Assembly: GCF_003443675.1 (NCBI RefSeq)
Contig: NZ_CP031963.1
Coordinates: forward strand, 5,182,501-5,246,500
From: Aquimarina sp. BL5
GTDB lineage: Bacteria; Bacteroidota; Bacteroidia; Flavobacteriales; Flavobacteriaceae
Direction: 5' to 3'
DNA: 64,000 nucleotides
Shown: in pieces, positions 35,549-43,801 of the stretch
How the letters are laid out: each line of letters starts with the position of its first letter
How positions within the stretch are numbered: position 1 is the first letter of the stretch
The notes under the pieces: generated by a model
Seen by the model: only the letters and a program-made list of their open reading frames with translations
Told to the model about the DNA's origin: nothing
Databases searched by the model: none
Translations under genes and position numbers: made by a program

Positions 35549-36805
35549 CTATTTCTGTTTTATATATTGTTCGATTTGTTCTAATCTTTTATGTAAGCCA
35601 TCCATGTTTTCTTTTTGAATCTTTGTACTTTCTTTCTGGTCTTTGAGTGATTTTTTTAAGGCTAAGATTTCCTTTCGCTGTTGAATGATTAATTCTTGTT
35701 GTGCAATAGCATGTAGATATAACTCTTCAATTTTTTCAACAGAAACTGTCATCACTTTTTTGATATTCAACCCATTATTGATTACCTCTTTTTCGGTTGG
35801 CATGTCAGGTAGTTTATGATGTTTGGTGGTATATGCTTTTATTGCCTCTAAAGACATCAACTGATAATCATTAGCAAATACATAATCAGGGAACGAGGAT
35901 GCGTCAGCTATAAAACCACCAGCTTTGATTCTACCATCTACGTTTAGTTGTTCAGTAAGAGATTCGCTAGAAACAGAGCCAATCGCTATTTTTCCATCAG
36001 TATCGATATACAAAGCATCAGCTCCAAATGCATTTTTCACTGAGAAATGAGAATCAGGAATATTGGTTAAACGTAGGTTTAGCCCTTTGTTGATAGTTAT
36101 TTGCTGTGAAATATCTGTATTCGCAAAATTTAGTGTACCGCTAACATTGAATGTGTCATAGGATGTAATATCACCTCTAATATTCATCCCTTTGGTAAGT
36201 GTAACGGTATCATCAAAATTTGTGGTTCCGTTTATTTTCGTATTTCCGGTAATTATTGCATTTCCATTTACGTGAAGTTTTCGATTAGGAGTAGTAGTGC
36301 CTATACCTAGGTTACCACTATTAGAAAGAACCATTTTGTCGATGTTACCAACTCTAAATCCAATATATCCGTCATCCGTATCTGCCTTATTTATTAAGGT
36401 AAGTTTTCCGCTTTTGGATGCTAGTAAGCTGTAATTGGGTGTGCCTTTCATTGATTCATGTGAAAATCCTGCCCAATCTGATCCATATATCGTAAGACCG
36501 ACAAAAGCGGTGCTCATGGTAGTACTGCCGTTAGTATTTACAGAGAAAATTTCTGTTCCATTATTTGCCCATCCTTTATATATTGAAGAATATGATAAAG
36601 CCATTCGATTGGATAAATTAGAAAGCGTAAAAGATATACTTCTATTCTGCATTCTAAACTCACTTTTATTATTAGATCTATCATTATTGATGATAAAGGT
36701 GTCAAATTTATCACCAGTAGGTACTCCAAAAGATTGAGCAAATGAAGTAAGGGAGGTTCCTATGGTGAATAGTATGATGAAGTGTAATTTCTTTAATTTT
36801 TTCAT
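35549..36805 (-). CDS. Fibre-like repeat protein, paralogue C
   Basis: The 418-residue product shares B's N-terminal class (TFIINNDRSNNKSEFRMQNR; GYIGFRVGNIDKMVLSNSGN) and the GIGTTTPNRKLHVNG hinge. It has the near-identical central block, but a longer C-terminal coiled coil (ALKKSLKDQKESTKIQKENM). Its cap reads HHKLPDMPTEKEV, with D where the others have G. It is 27 bases upstream of B. The role is unknown; the architecture suggests an extracellular or outer-membrane fibre. Confidence 0.75.
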   Translation of the reverse strand: MKKLKKLHFIILFTIGTSLTSFAQSFGVPTGDKFDTFIINNDRSNNKSEFRMQNRSISFTLSNLSNRMALSYSSIYKGWANNGTEIFSVNTNGSTTMSTAFVGLTIYGSDWAGFSHESMKGTPNYSLLASKSGKLTLINKADTDDGYIGFRVGNIDKMVLSNSGNLGIGTTTPNRKLHVNGNAIITGNTKINGTTNFDDTVTLTKGMNIRGDITSYDTFNVSGTLNFANTDISQQITINKGLNLRLTNIPDSHFSVKNAFGADALYIDTDGKIAIGSVSSESLTEQLNVDGRIKAGGFIADASSFPDYVFANDYQLMSLEAIKAYTTKHHKLPDMPTEKEVINNGLNIKKVMTVSVEKIEELYLHAIAQQELIIQQRKEILALKKSLKDQKESTKIQKENMDGLHKRLEQIEQYIKQK

Positions 36806-36826
36806 GGGTATGTTTTAGATCATTTG

Positions 36827-38095
36827 TTATTTTTCTAATTTGGTAATACGTTCTTCAAGTTTTTTAATCAATATTTGCTGCTTTTCAATCAATTCCTGTT
36901 GTTTTATAGTGTGCAGATATAATTCTTCAATTTTTTCAACAGAAACTGTCATCACTTTTTTAATATTCAATCCATTCTTTATTACTTCTTTTTCAGTTGG
37001 CATACCTGGTAGACTATGATTTTGAGAAGTATATGCTTTTACAGCTGCTAATGACATTAATTCATAATCATTAGCAAATACATAATCAGGGAACGAGGAT
37101 GCGTCAGCAATAAATCCACCAGCTTTGATTCTACCATCTACACTTAGTTGTTCAGTAAGAGATTCGCTAGAAACAGAGCCAATCGCTATTTTTCCATCAG
37201 TATCGATATACAAAGCATCAGCCCCAAATGCATTTTTTACCGAGAAATGAGAGTTAGGAATATTGGTTAATCGTATATCAAGACCTCTATTGATCAAAAA
37301 CGTTTGTGATTTATCCAGATTAGATAATGTAAGATCTCCTTTTATCGAGGTATCTCCTTTTATCGAAGTATCTCCGTTGATATCGGTATTTCCCTGCAAT
37401 TTGGTGATTCCAACAATGGTAGTGTTTCCTTTTACGTCAAGTTTTACTTCAGGGGTAGTTGTTCCAATACCGATATCGCCATTGGGGCTAATCTTAAGAG
37501 CATTGACAATATTTCCGCCATTTTGACTTCGTAGTTGAAATCCAATATTAGAGTTATTTGATTTATCTCTTGCTTGTAGATAGGCGGTTCCAGATTTCCC
37601 ATCTCCCTCATTTGCAAACAACTGAACATTTCCTTTGGCATATGTGTTTCCATTTACATGAAGCTTTTCTTTTGGGTTAGAAGTTCCTATTCCTAATCTT
37701 CCTTCATCGGTTAATCGCATTTTTTCTTTAATCTTGTCTTTTTTATAGCTATCGAATCCAAAAATGATATCTTCATTATTTCGAGAATTATCCCAGTCAG
37801 CGATTAGGTAGAGATTACCTGCATCTGCGTGTATACCACCTCTTGTACTAATTGTACCGTTGGCATGAACTCTAAAAAGTATGTTGTTATACCAACTTCC
37901 TTTGCCTTGGGATACAAAGAATTCTTCATCTCTATGACTTGAACCATCATCGTTCATATGCATTACAATGGCATTGTTTCTACCAAAAATTGAAGCACTT
38001 GGTCTAGGCTTATTATTACTGTTTTGTGCTATTAATTGACTTGAGTTAAATAGGGTTATAGTCAAAATTGCGTGAATAATAATTGTCTTTTTCAT
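36827..38095 (-). CDS. Fibre-like repeat protein, paralogue D
   Basis: The 422-residue paralogue shows the third N-terminal class: HMNDDGSSHRDEEFFVSQGK, GGIHADAGNLYLIADWDNS, NEDIIFGFDSYKKDK and MRLTDEGRLGIGT. A SGTAYLQARDKSNNSN module and GIGTTTPEVKLDVKGN come next, then six-residue repeats with G-[DN]-T-x-I pattern, including GDTSIKGDTSIKGD, where E and F have only one GDTSIKGD. The shared NAFGADALYIDTDG block, cap and coiled coil end the protein. Signal peptide to about 23 (QLIAQ). It is 21 bases upstream of C. Confidence 0.75.
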   Translation of the reverse strand: MKKTIIIHAILTITLFNSSQLIAQNSNNKPRPSASIFGRNNAIVMHMNDDGSSHRDEEFFVSQGKGSWYNNILFRVHANGTISTRGGIHADAGNLYLIADWDNSRNNEDIIFGFDSYKKDKIKEKMRLTDEGRLGIGTSNPKEKLHVNGNTYAKGNVQLFANEGDGKSGTAYLQARDKSNNSNIGFQLRSQNGGNIVNALKISPNGDIGIGTTTPEVKLDVKGNTTIVGITKLQGNTDINGDTSIKGDTSIKGDLTLSNLDKSQTFLINRGLDIRLTNIPNSHFSVKNAFGADALYIDTDGKIAIGSVSSESLTEQLSVDGRIKAGGFIADASSFPDYVFANDYELMSLAAVKAYTSQNHSLPGMPTEKEVIKNGLNIKKVMTVSVEKIEELYLHTIKQQELIEKQQILIKKLEERITKLEK

Positions 38096-38115
38096 TGTTT
38101 AATTTTTAAATAGGT

Positions 38116-39381
38116 TTATTTAGATTTTTCTAATTTTTTTATTTGCTGTTCTAATTTTTTGATGGTTTGTTGCTGTGCAAACATGTGTAAATAGAGCTCT
38201 TCAATTTTTTCAACAGAAATGGTTACTACTTTTTTTAGATCTAATCCATCGGTTAAGACCTCTTCTTCAGTTGGCATACCCGGTAGACTATGATTTTGAG
38301 AAGTATATGCTTTTAGAGTTTCTAATGGCATCAGCTGATAATCATTAGCGAAAACATAATCGGGGAACGAGGATGCGTCAGCAATAAATCCACCAGCTTT
38401 GATTCTACCACCTACGTGTAGTTGTTCAGTAATTTCAGTTTCTTGTAGGTCCCCAATTGCAATTTTACCTTTAGTATCTATATAGAATGCATCAGCTCCA
38501 AATGCATTTTGTACAGAAAAATGAGAGTTAGGAATATTGGTTAATCTTATATCAAGACCTTTATTAATCAAAAACTCTTGAGATTTATCGGGATTAGACA
38601 ATGTAAGATCTCCTTTTATCGAGGTATCTCCATTGATATTGGTGTCTCCATTAATTTTAGTGTTTCCAATAATAGTTGTATTCCCTCGTACATCCAATTT
38701 TGCTTGTGGGCTTGAAGTTCCAATACCTACATTTCCGGTTGAGGTCATTTTAAGAACGTCAACTTTATTACCTGATTTTTGGGTTCTGAATTGAAACGCT
38801 ATATTAGAGTTTCCCGAGAAATCTCTGGCCTGTATATAGGCAGTCCCAGATTTACCTTCTCCCTCATAAGAAGACATTTTAATATTTCCTTTAGAATAGA
38901 TATCCCCATTAACATGAAGTGGTGATCTGGGACTTTTTGTGCCTATACCTAAACGGCCATCATCGGTAAGCCGCATTCTTTCTTTTACTTTATTTCTTTG
39001 ATATCCATCAAAACCAAAAATAATATCTTCATTAGAACTGGAATTATCCCAGTCTGCTACTAGGTATAAATCCCCCCAATCAGCATGTATGCCTGCAGTA
39101 GTACTTATAGTTCCGTTATGATGAATTCTAAATTGGACTTTGTCCCTCCAATCTCCCGATCCGGCAGAAAAATAAAAATCTTCGTTATCACCTTTGCTAT
39201 CTTTATTAAAGTGATTTACGATGCCAATCTTAGAATCAATTTTCATATGTTTTCTTGGATTACCGGGCTTTGGAGTACTATTTTGTGCGGACAAACTAGA
39301 GGTCGAAATCAAAAAGAAAATAGATACTGTGATTATTTCAATAGCGAATAATCTTCTATTAGATGTACATGTGTGTTTCAT
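38116..39381 (-). CDS. Fibre-like repeat protein, paralogue E
   Basis: This 421-residue protein belongs to the third N-terminal class (GIHADWGDLYLVADWDNSSS; NEDIIFGFDGYQRNK; MRLTDDGRLGIGTKSP). It has a SGTAYIQARDFSGNSN module, GIGTSSPQAKLDVRGN, a run of GDTNINGDTSIKGD hexads, NAFGADAFYIDTKGKIAIG and the C-terminal cap with HSLPGMPTEEEV. The signal peptide ends near SLSAQ (about 33). It is 20 bases upstream of D. Close similarity to F in the hexad region suggests a recent duplication of the E-F pair. Confidence 0.75.
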   Translation of the reverse strand: MKHTCTSNRRLFAIEIITVSIFFLISTSSLSAQNSTPKPGNPRKHMKIDSKIGIVNHFNKDSKGDNEDFYFSAGSGDWRDKVQFRIHHNGTISTTAGIHADWGDLYLVADWDNSSSNEDIIFGFDGYQRNKVKERMRLTDDGRLGIGTKSPRSPLHVNGDIYSKGNIKMSSYEGEGKSGTAYIQARDFSGNSNIAFQFRTQKSGNKVDVLKMTSTGNVGIGTSSPQAKLDVRGNTTIIGNTKINGDTNINGDTSIKGDLTLSNPDKSQEFLINKGLDIRLTNIPNSHFSVQNAFGADAFYIDTKGKIAIGDLQETEITEQLHVGGRIKAGGFIADASSFPDYVFANDYQLMPLETLKAYTSQNHSLPGMPTEEEVLTDGLDLKKVVTISVEKIEELYLHMFAQQQTIKKLEQQIKKLEKSK

Positions 39382-39419
39382 TAGTATTTAGTTTTAATTG
39401 TTTAAGGGTGATTTCTATG

Positions 39420-40757
39420 TTATTTTGGTCTCTCTAGTTTTTCTAATCGGTCTTGCAGATTTTGGATAAGCTTTTGTTGAGAGATTCTTGCATCGTTTAG
39501 CTCATTAATCTTTGCTTGTTGTCTTTTTATCAATTTCTGTTGTTTAAAAGTGTACAGATATAACTCTTCAATCTTTTCTACGGATATGGTTGTTATTTTT
39601 TTTAGATCTAATCCATTTTTTATGACTTCTTTTTCGGTAGGCATACCCGGTAAACTGTGATGTATTTCTGTGTACGTTTTAACCTCTTCTATTGGTGTCA
39701 GGTCATAATTTTTGTTAAATACGTAATCTGGAAACGAGGATGCGTCTGCGATAAAACCACGAGCTTTTATTCTACCACCTACGTGTAGTTGTTCTGTGAG
39801 CTCAGAATTTGATAGTTCGCCAATGGCTATTTTTCCTTTGGTGTCTATATATAAAGCGTCAGCTCCAAATGCATTTTGTATAGAAAAATGAGAGTTAGGA
39901 ATATTTGTTAATCTTATATCAAGACCTTTATTGATCAAAAACCCTTGAGATCTATTGGGATTAGATAATGTAAGATCTCCTTTTATCGAGGTATCTCCAT
40001 TGATATTGGTGTCTCCATCAATTTTAGTATTTCCAATAATAGTTGTATTCCCTCGTACATCTAATTTTGCTTGTGGACTGCCAGTTCCAATACCTATGTT
40101 CCCGTTTGGTATTATTTTAAGTGCATTGACAATATTCCCGGCATTTTGACTTCGTAGTTGAAGGCCAATATTAGAATTTCCAGATTTATCCCGAGCCTGT
40201 AAATAAGCTGTCCCAGATTTACCATCTCCTTCGTGGGCAAATAGATAAATAGTCCCTTTTGAGTAGGTATCCCCGGTAACATGTAACATACCTTTTGGTG
40301 ATTCGGTACCTAGTCCCAGATGGCCTTTGTCAGTTAAACGCATTTTTTCTCTGACATTAGCTTTAAGGTTACTTCCAAAGTCAAAGATGATATCTTCAGA
40401 ACCTTTATTGTTCCAATCACCAACTAGAAATAAATGCCCGGTATCCATAAACATTCCATTTCTAGTGCTTACTCCTCCTTCATGTTGTACTTCGAGCTTT
40501 ATATTACTGAACCATTGGGGATGTCTACCAGTAGCAACATAAAAATTTTCATTTCTGTCATTAGATTTATCTTCGTTAAAAAATATTACTCTTGCTTTTT
40601 TAGAGTGTAATTTATTAGCAACTACTCTAGGGCGATACGTGTCATTACTAGTTTGCTGTGCTGATAAATTTGGTGACAGGACCCAGAAGACTAACATTAT
40701 GATAAAAGCCTTAATATAAATAAATGATCCTTTTTTAAATACGAGTATTTTTTTCAT
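39420..40757 (-). CDS. Fibre-like repeat protein, paralogue F (first gene of operon)
   Basis: I start at the ATG at 40757 (MKKILVFKKGSFIYIKAFII), which gives a good signal peptide ending NLSAQQ; the frame is open to 40796. The 445-residue protein is of the third N-terminal class (MFMDTGHLFLVGDWNNKGS; EDIIFDFGSNLKANV; MRLTDKGHLGLGT). It has the SGTAYLQARDKSGNSN module, GIGTGSPQAKLDVRGN, hexads, the NAFGADALYIDTKG block and a long coiled-coil end with two heptad stretches. As first gene it has the 495-base upstream region for control. Confidence 0.75.
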   Translation of the reverse strand: MKKILVFKKGSFIYIKAFIIMLVFWVLSPNLSAQQTSNDTYRPRVVANKLHSKKARVIFFNEDKSNDRNENFYVATGRHPQWFSNIKLEVQHEGGVSTRNGMFMDTGHLFLVGDWNNKGSEDIIFDFGSNLKANVREKMRLTDKGHLGLGTESPKGMLHVTGDTYSKGTIYLFAHEGDGKSGTAYLQARDKSGNSNIGLQLRSQNAGNIVNALKIIPNGNIGIGTGSPQAKLDVRGNTTIIGNTKIDGDTNINGDTSIKGDLTLSNPNRSQGFLINKGLDIRLTNIPNSHFSIQNAFGADALYIDTKGKIAIGELSNSELTEQLHVGGRIKARGFIADASSFPDYVFNKNYDLTPIEEVKTYTEIHHSLPGMPTEKEVIKNGLDLKKITTISVEKIEELYLYTFKQQKLIKRQQAKINELNDARISQQKLIQNLQDRLEKLERPK

Positions 40758-41252
40758 GATTGTGTGTAATTTTAAACGGTTTACCCCATAGTTCAATTTG
40801 GTTTTTTGAACAAAGGAAAAATGAGCGTTTTTGTTTATTAATAGTTTTTAAGTAAGCCAGCTATAAACGTAGATAAAATGGTAAATAAATTGCTAAAATT
40901 CGTGCAGGACAAAAGCGGGACACCTTGTCAATAATCTGTAAATCAATTTATTGTTGAGGTTTAAGGGTGGTTTTGAGAACTTTGTAAAAAAGATGTGACC
41001 TGTCAAAATTTACACAAACATAACCTTGTTTTCTTTGAAATTACTGTTTGATACTTTAACTAGCGATGGGTAGATCGATACTGTAAGAAAACTAAAAAAA
41101 AATCTTATTATAATACCTAGAAGAAAACATTAGTTTTTGTTGTTCATCTTCATAAGGATAGGTATGGAAGAAAAATATTTTAAATATCTAATATTGAGTT
41201 ATATAATTTTAAAGTAATATTTAACGTTATTGAGTAACAAACTCTTAACGTC
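40758..41252. other. Upstream region of the fibre-protein operon and divergent ThuA gene
   Basis: No gene is seen. The region carries divergent promoters in principle, but I find no clean -7 box for either. A GGACA direct repeat (40907-40911 and 40918-40922, 11 bases apart) and TTGTC (40925-40929), which pairs with GACAA at 40908, form a possible regulator site about 150 bases upstream of paralogue F. Confidence 0.35.
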
Positions 41253-42263
41253 ATGAAAATAAAAAGCCTCTTAATAACCCTAGTTCTCTTATCACTCTAT
41301 AGCTTATCTGCACAAGATAAAGTATTAGTCTTTACCAAAACTAATGGTTTTACGCATCCTTCCATCGGAGCGGGTGTTACGATGATAACCAATCTTGGAA
41401 ATACCAATGGTCTTTGGACAACTGATCAAACGGAGAATGCTAATGATTTTAATGCAAATAATTTAGCACAATATAGCGCCGTAATTTGGTGTAATACTAG
41501 CGGGAATAATTTATTAAATGCTTCGCAACGTGAGGCTTTTGAAGATTTTATTACTGCAGGCGGTGGTTTTTTAGGTATCCACGCAGCTACAGATACATAT
41601 AGAGATCGAAGCTGGTCATTTTACAATGAACTTGTAGGAGGAATTGTACAATCAGGCCCGAATCATACCAGTAATAATTTTAATGCAGATATGACAGTAG
41701 TAAATTCACATCCATCTGTTGATTTTCTAGGAACTACTTGGAATAAATCTGAAGAGTATTATTATTGGAAAAATAACGGAGGGCAGTTATTTAGTGGTAA
41801 TATAAATCTATTGATGGTAGAATCTACAGGTTCTAATAATTATGATGAAGAAAGACCGATGTCCTGGTATAAAAAATATGGAGGTGGGCGATCATTTTAT
41901 ACAGCTTTAGGTCACAATTCTAGTGATTATACAAATAATGCAAATTTTATAAAACACATAGAAGAAGGAATAAAATATGTGATCGGTAATACATTAAGCG
42001 TGGGCGGACCAGATCAACAAATACCTTTTCAGATAACTCCGAACCCTGTAAGCGATGTTTTTAGATTTACCACTTCTGATGTTGTAAAAACAAAATCATT
42101 AAGGATTTATGATATTAATGGGCAATTAGTATATGAGAATGAAATTCCATCCTCAGTTGCTTCTACTGATATTAATATCGAAAATTTGTCGAATGGGTTA
42201 TACATAGGGAGTATAACATCAGGGAATCAACAAAGTAATTTCAAATTGGTGAAAAAGAATTAA
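41253..42263 (+). CDS. ThuA-domain protein with T9SS sorting domain
   Basis: The 336-residue secreted protein has a signal peptide (to about 20, SLSAQ) and a ThuA-like glutamine-amidotransferase fold (about 23-245), with TKTNGFTHPSI, GGGFLGIHAATDTY and RPMSWYKKYGGGRSFYTALGH. A T9SS type A domain follows (about 262-336, ITPNPVSDVFRFTT ... FKLVKKN). ThuA-like domains occur in sugar or trehalose use, so a role in polysaccharide breakdown outside the cell is likely. It is convergent with, and overlaps by four bases, the next gene. Confidence 0.88.
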   Translation: MKIKSLLITLVLLSLYSLSAQDKVLVFTKTNGFTHPSIGAGVTMITNLGNTNGLWTTDQTENANDFNANNLAQYSAVIWCNTSGNNLLNASQREAFEDFITAGGGFLGIHAATDTYRDRSWSFYNELVGGIVQSGPNHTSNNFNADMTVVNSHPSVDFLGTTWNKSEEYYYWKNNGGQLFSGNINLLMVESTGSNNYDEERPMSWYKKYGGGRSFYTALGHNSSDYTNNANFIKHIEEGIKYVIGNTLSVGGPDQQIPFQITPNPVSDVFRFTTSDVVKTKSLRIYDINGQLVYENEIPSSVASTDINIENLSNGLYIGSITSGNQQSNFKLVKKN

Positions 42264-42805
42264 GGGACTATATAGGCTCCTTTCCAATTATTGTTTTCTT
42301 TTTTAAATACAACCCGAATATGATTTGGCCTATTTAAACTTAAATATTCTATCCTCATAGGAATAATCCTAATCGCAGAGAAAAAATGTTTTCCTTCTAA
42401 GTAATCGATATCATTAGGGCTTTTGATTTCTATACCTGGAGATAATTCTGTAGAATAGTCTTTCCTATACTGTTCCGGAATCTGTTTCCAAATTTGTTGT
42501 ATAGCCTTATCGTCTGAAATAATTTCTGCTTTTGCTTTTATTGTAATTTGTAATAATCGTTCTTGATCATAGAACAAAAGACTTACTCGGTTATTTGCTT
42601 GAATATTTGCAATTTTTTTAGACCTTTCATCTGTGTATACTGTCATATTCAAATCATCATCAACATCCCTAAGAACAACAGTTCTTAATCTAGGTATACT
42701 ATTGAAATCGGAAGTGGCTAGCGTAAAATATCGAAAAGGGTGTGTCTTAGCTTCGACAGCAGTTTTTAGATCTACTGTAATAGAAGAAAATATAATATCG
42801 GTCAT
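42260..42805 (-). CDS. Pyridoxamine 5'-phosphate oxidase-family flavoprotein
   Basis: The 181-residue protein has the split-barrel FMN-binding fold, with FRYFTLATSDFNSIPRLRTV, VYTDERSKKIANIQANNRVS and LLFYDQERLLQITIKAKAEI. The ending, IEYLSLNRPNHIRVVFKK, is like the general-stress or Alr4036-type group rather than classical PdxH. It may bind FMN, F420-like cofactors or heme; the substrate is unknown. It overlaps the ThuA gene stop by four bases tail to tail. Confidence 0.8.
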   Translation of the reverse strand: MTDIIFSSITVDLKTAVEAKTHPFRYFTLATSDFNSIPRLRTVVLRDVDDDLNMTVYTDERSKKIANIQANNRVSLLFYDQERLLQITIKAKAEIISDDKAIQQIWKQIPEQYRKDYSTELSPGIEIKSPNDIDYLEGKHFFSAIRIIPMRIEYLSLNRPNHIRVVFKKENNNWKGAYIVP

Positions 42806-42890
42806 GGGTCGTTAGATTTATTATGATATTATAAAGTTAATCAATTTATAGAGCAACCTAAAAAAAGCAGATATTAATATCAAAGAAGGT

Positions 42891-43667
42891 TTACTTAGTT
42901 TTCCATACTTCTTTTTCCATCCAGGAAATACTTGTTTTTAATACTTCTTGATATTCACAAGCTTTTAAATGGGTGTTTCCTTCAGCTTCTACAAAAGTGA
43001 TATTACATCCTAACGTTTTAGCTTCAGCAATACGTTTTCTTGCCTTTTTTATGGGAAAAAACTTATCCTCTGTTCCTTGGATAGCATAAATGGGGATGTT
43101 CAACTTTTCTTTTACCTTACAATTAGATCCCATAAGTATCATTCCGGAAAAAATGCTTTCATAATCTTTAGCATATTTCCATCCTGCCATAGCACCGTTA
43201 CTATATCCTACTAATATAATTTTATTTGGATCAATGGGCCAGTGTTCTTTAGCTAGATCAATAAAATCTAAAATTCTTTTCTCTAGATAATCTAATGTCC
43301 AGGTTCTCCACGCTCCAGATGGACTAAAAATGAAACCCCCGGCATCTTGTAAAGCAGGAGCAACTAGGCAATTACTAAACTTAATGTAATTCTTGCCACC
43401 TACGCCTCCGTGTAGTAAAATAAACAGTGGTACTTTCTCACCTTCTTTAATTTTTGGAACAGTAAGATCATATTTCCATTCAGATTCTTTATCATTGACT
43501 TTGATAGTACTAATTATATTTCCAGGAGTTAGCGGAATTGCTTTAAAAGATGCTACACTAATACTACTGATATAATCTTTAGAGCCTCTTGTATCCAATC
43601 CGCTTTTACATGAAGTAGTAATAGTGAGAATACTAAAACATAAGAGGTGTAAAAATGAATATTTCAT
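42891..43667 (-). CDS. Alpha/beta hydrolase lipoprotein (esterase/PHB-depolymerase-like)
   Basis: This 258-residue enzyme has a lipobox (TITTSC, about 20). The oxyanion loop is ILLHGGVGGKN, the nucleophile elbow is GYSNGAMAGW (GxSxG), an acid follows in GTEDKFFP, and a histidine lies in GNTHLKACEY. The architecture matches exported esterases of the dienelactone-hydrolase/PHB-depolymerase type. Substrate is unknown. It faces guaA head to head with a 134-base gap. Confidence 0.85.
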   Translation of the reverse strand: MKYSFLHLLCFSILTITTSCKSGLDTRGSKDYISSISVASFKAIPLTPGNIISTIKVNDKESEWKYDLTVPKIKEGEKVPLFILLHGGVGGKNYIKFSNCLVAPALQDAGGFIFSPSGAWRTWTLDYLEKRILDFIDLAKEHWPIDPNKIILVGYSNGAMAGWKYAKDYESIFSGMILMGSNCKVKEKLNIPIYAIQGTEDKFFPIKKARKRIAEAKTLGCNITFVEAEGNTHLKACEYQEVLKTSISWMEKEVWKTK

Positions 43668-43790
43668 AGTTTTTCTATAAATATACTAAGTAAGTTGTTG
43701 TTTTTTGGGACAATTAACAAGGTGTTTATAAAATAATGACTGTAATTGAAAATTATATCAGTTAGGATTTCAGGGTTTTCAATTTAATTT

Positions 43791-43798
43791 TATTTTTG
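43791..43798 (+). promoter_or_regulatory. guaA promoter -7 box, possible leaderless start
   Basis: TATTTTTG matches TAnnTTTG and ends only three bases before the guaA ATG at 43802, so transcription would begin at or next to the start codon. Confidence 0.4.
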
Positions 43799-43801
43799 CC
43801 T

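Noticed and set aside
33112..40757. Prophage tail-fibre module
   Set aside because: The paralogues look fibre-like, but each has its own Sec signal peptide and there are no capsid, terminase, portal or integrase genes; a cellular exported system fits better.
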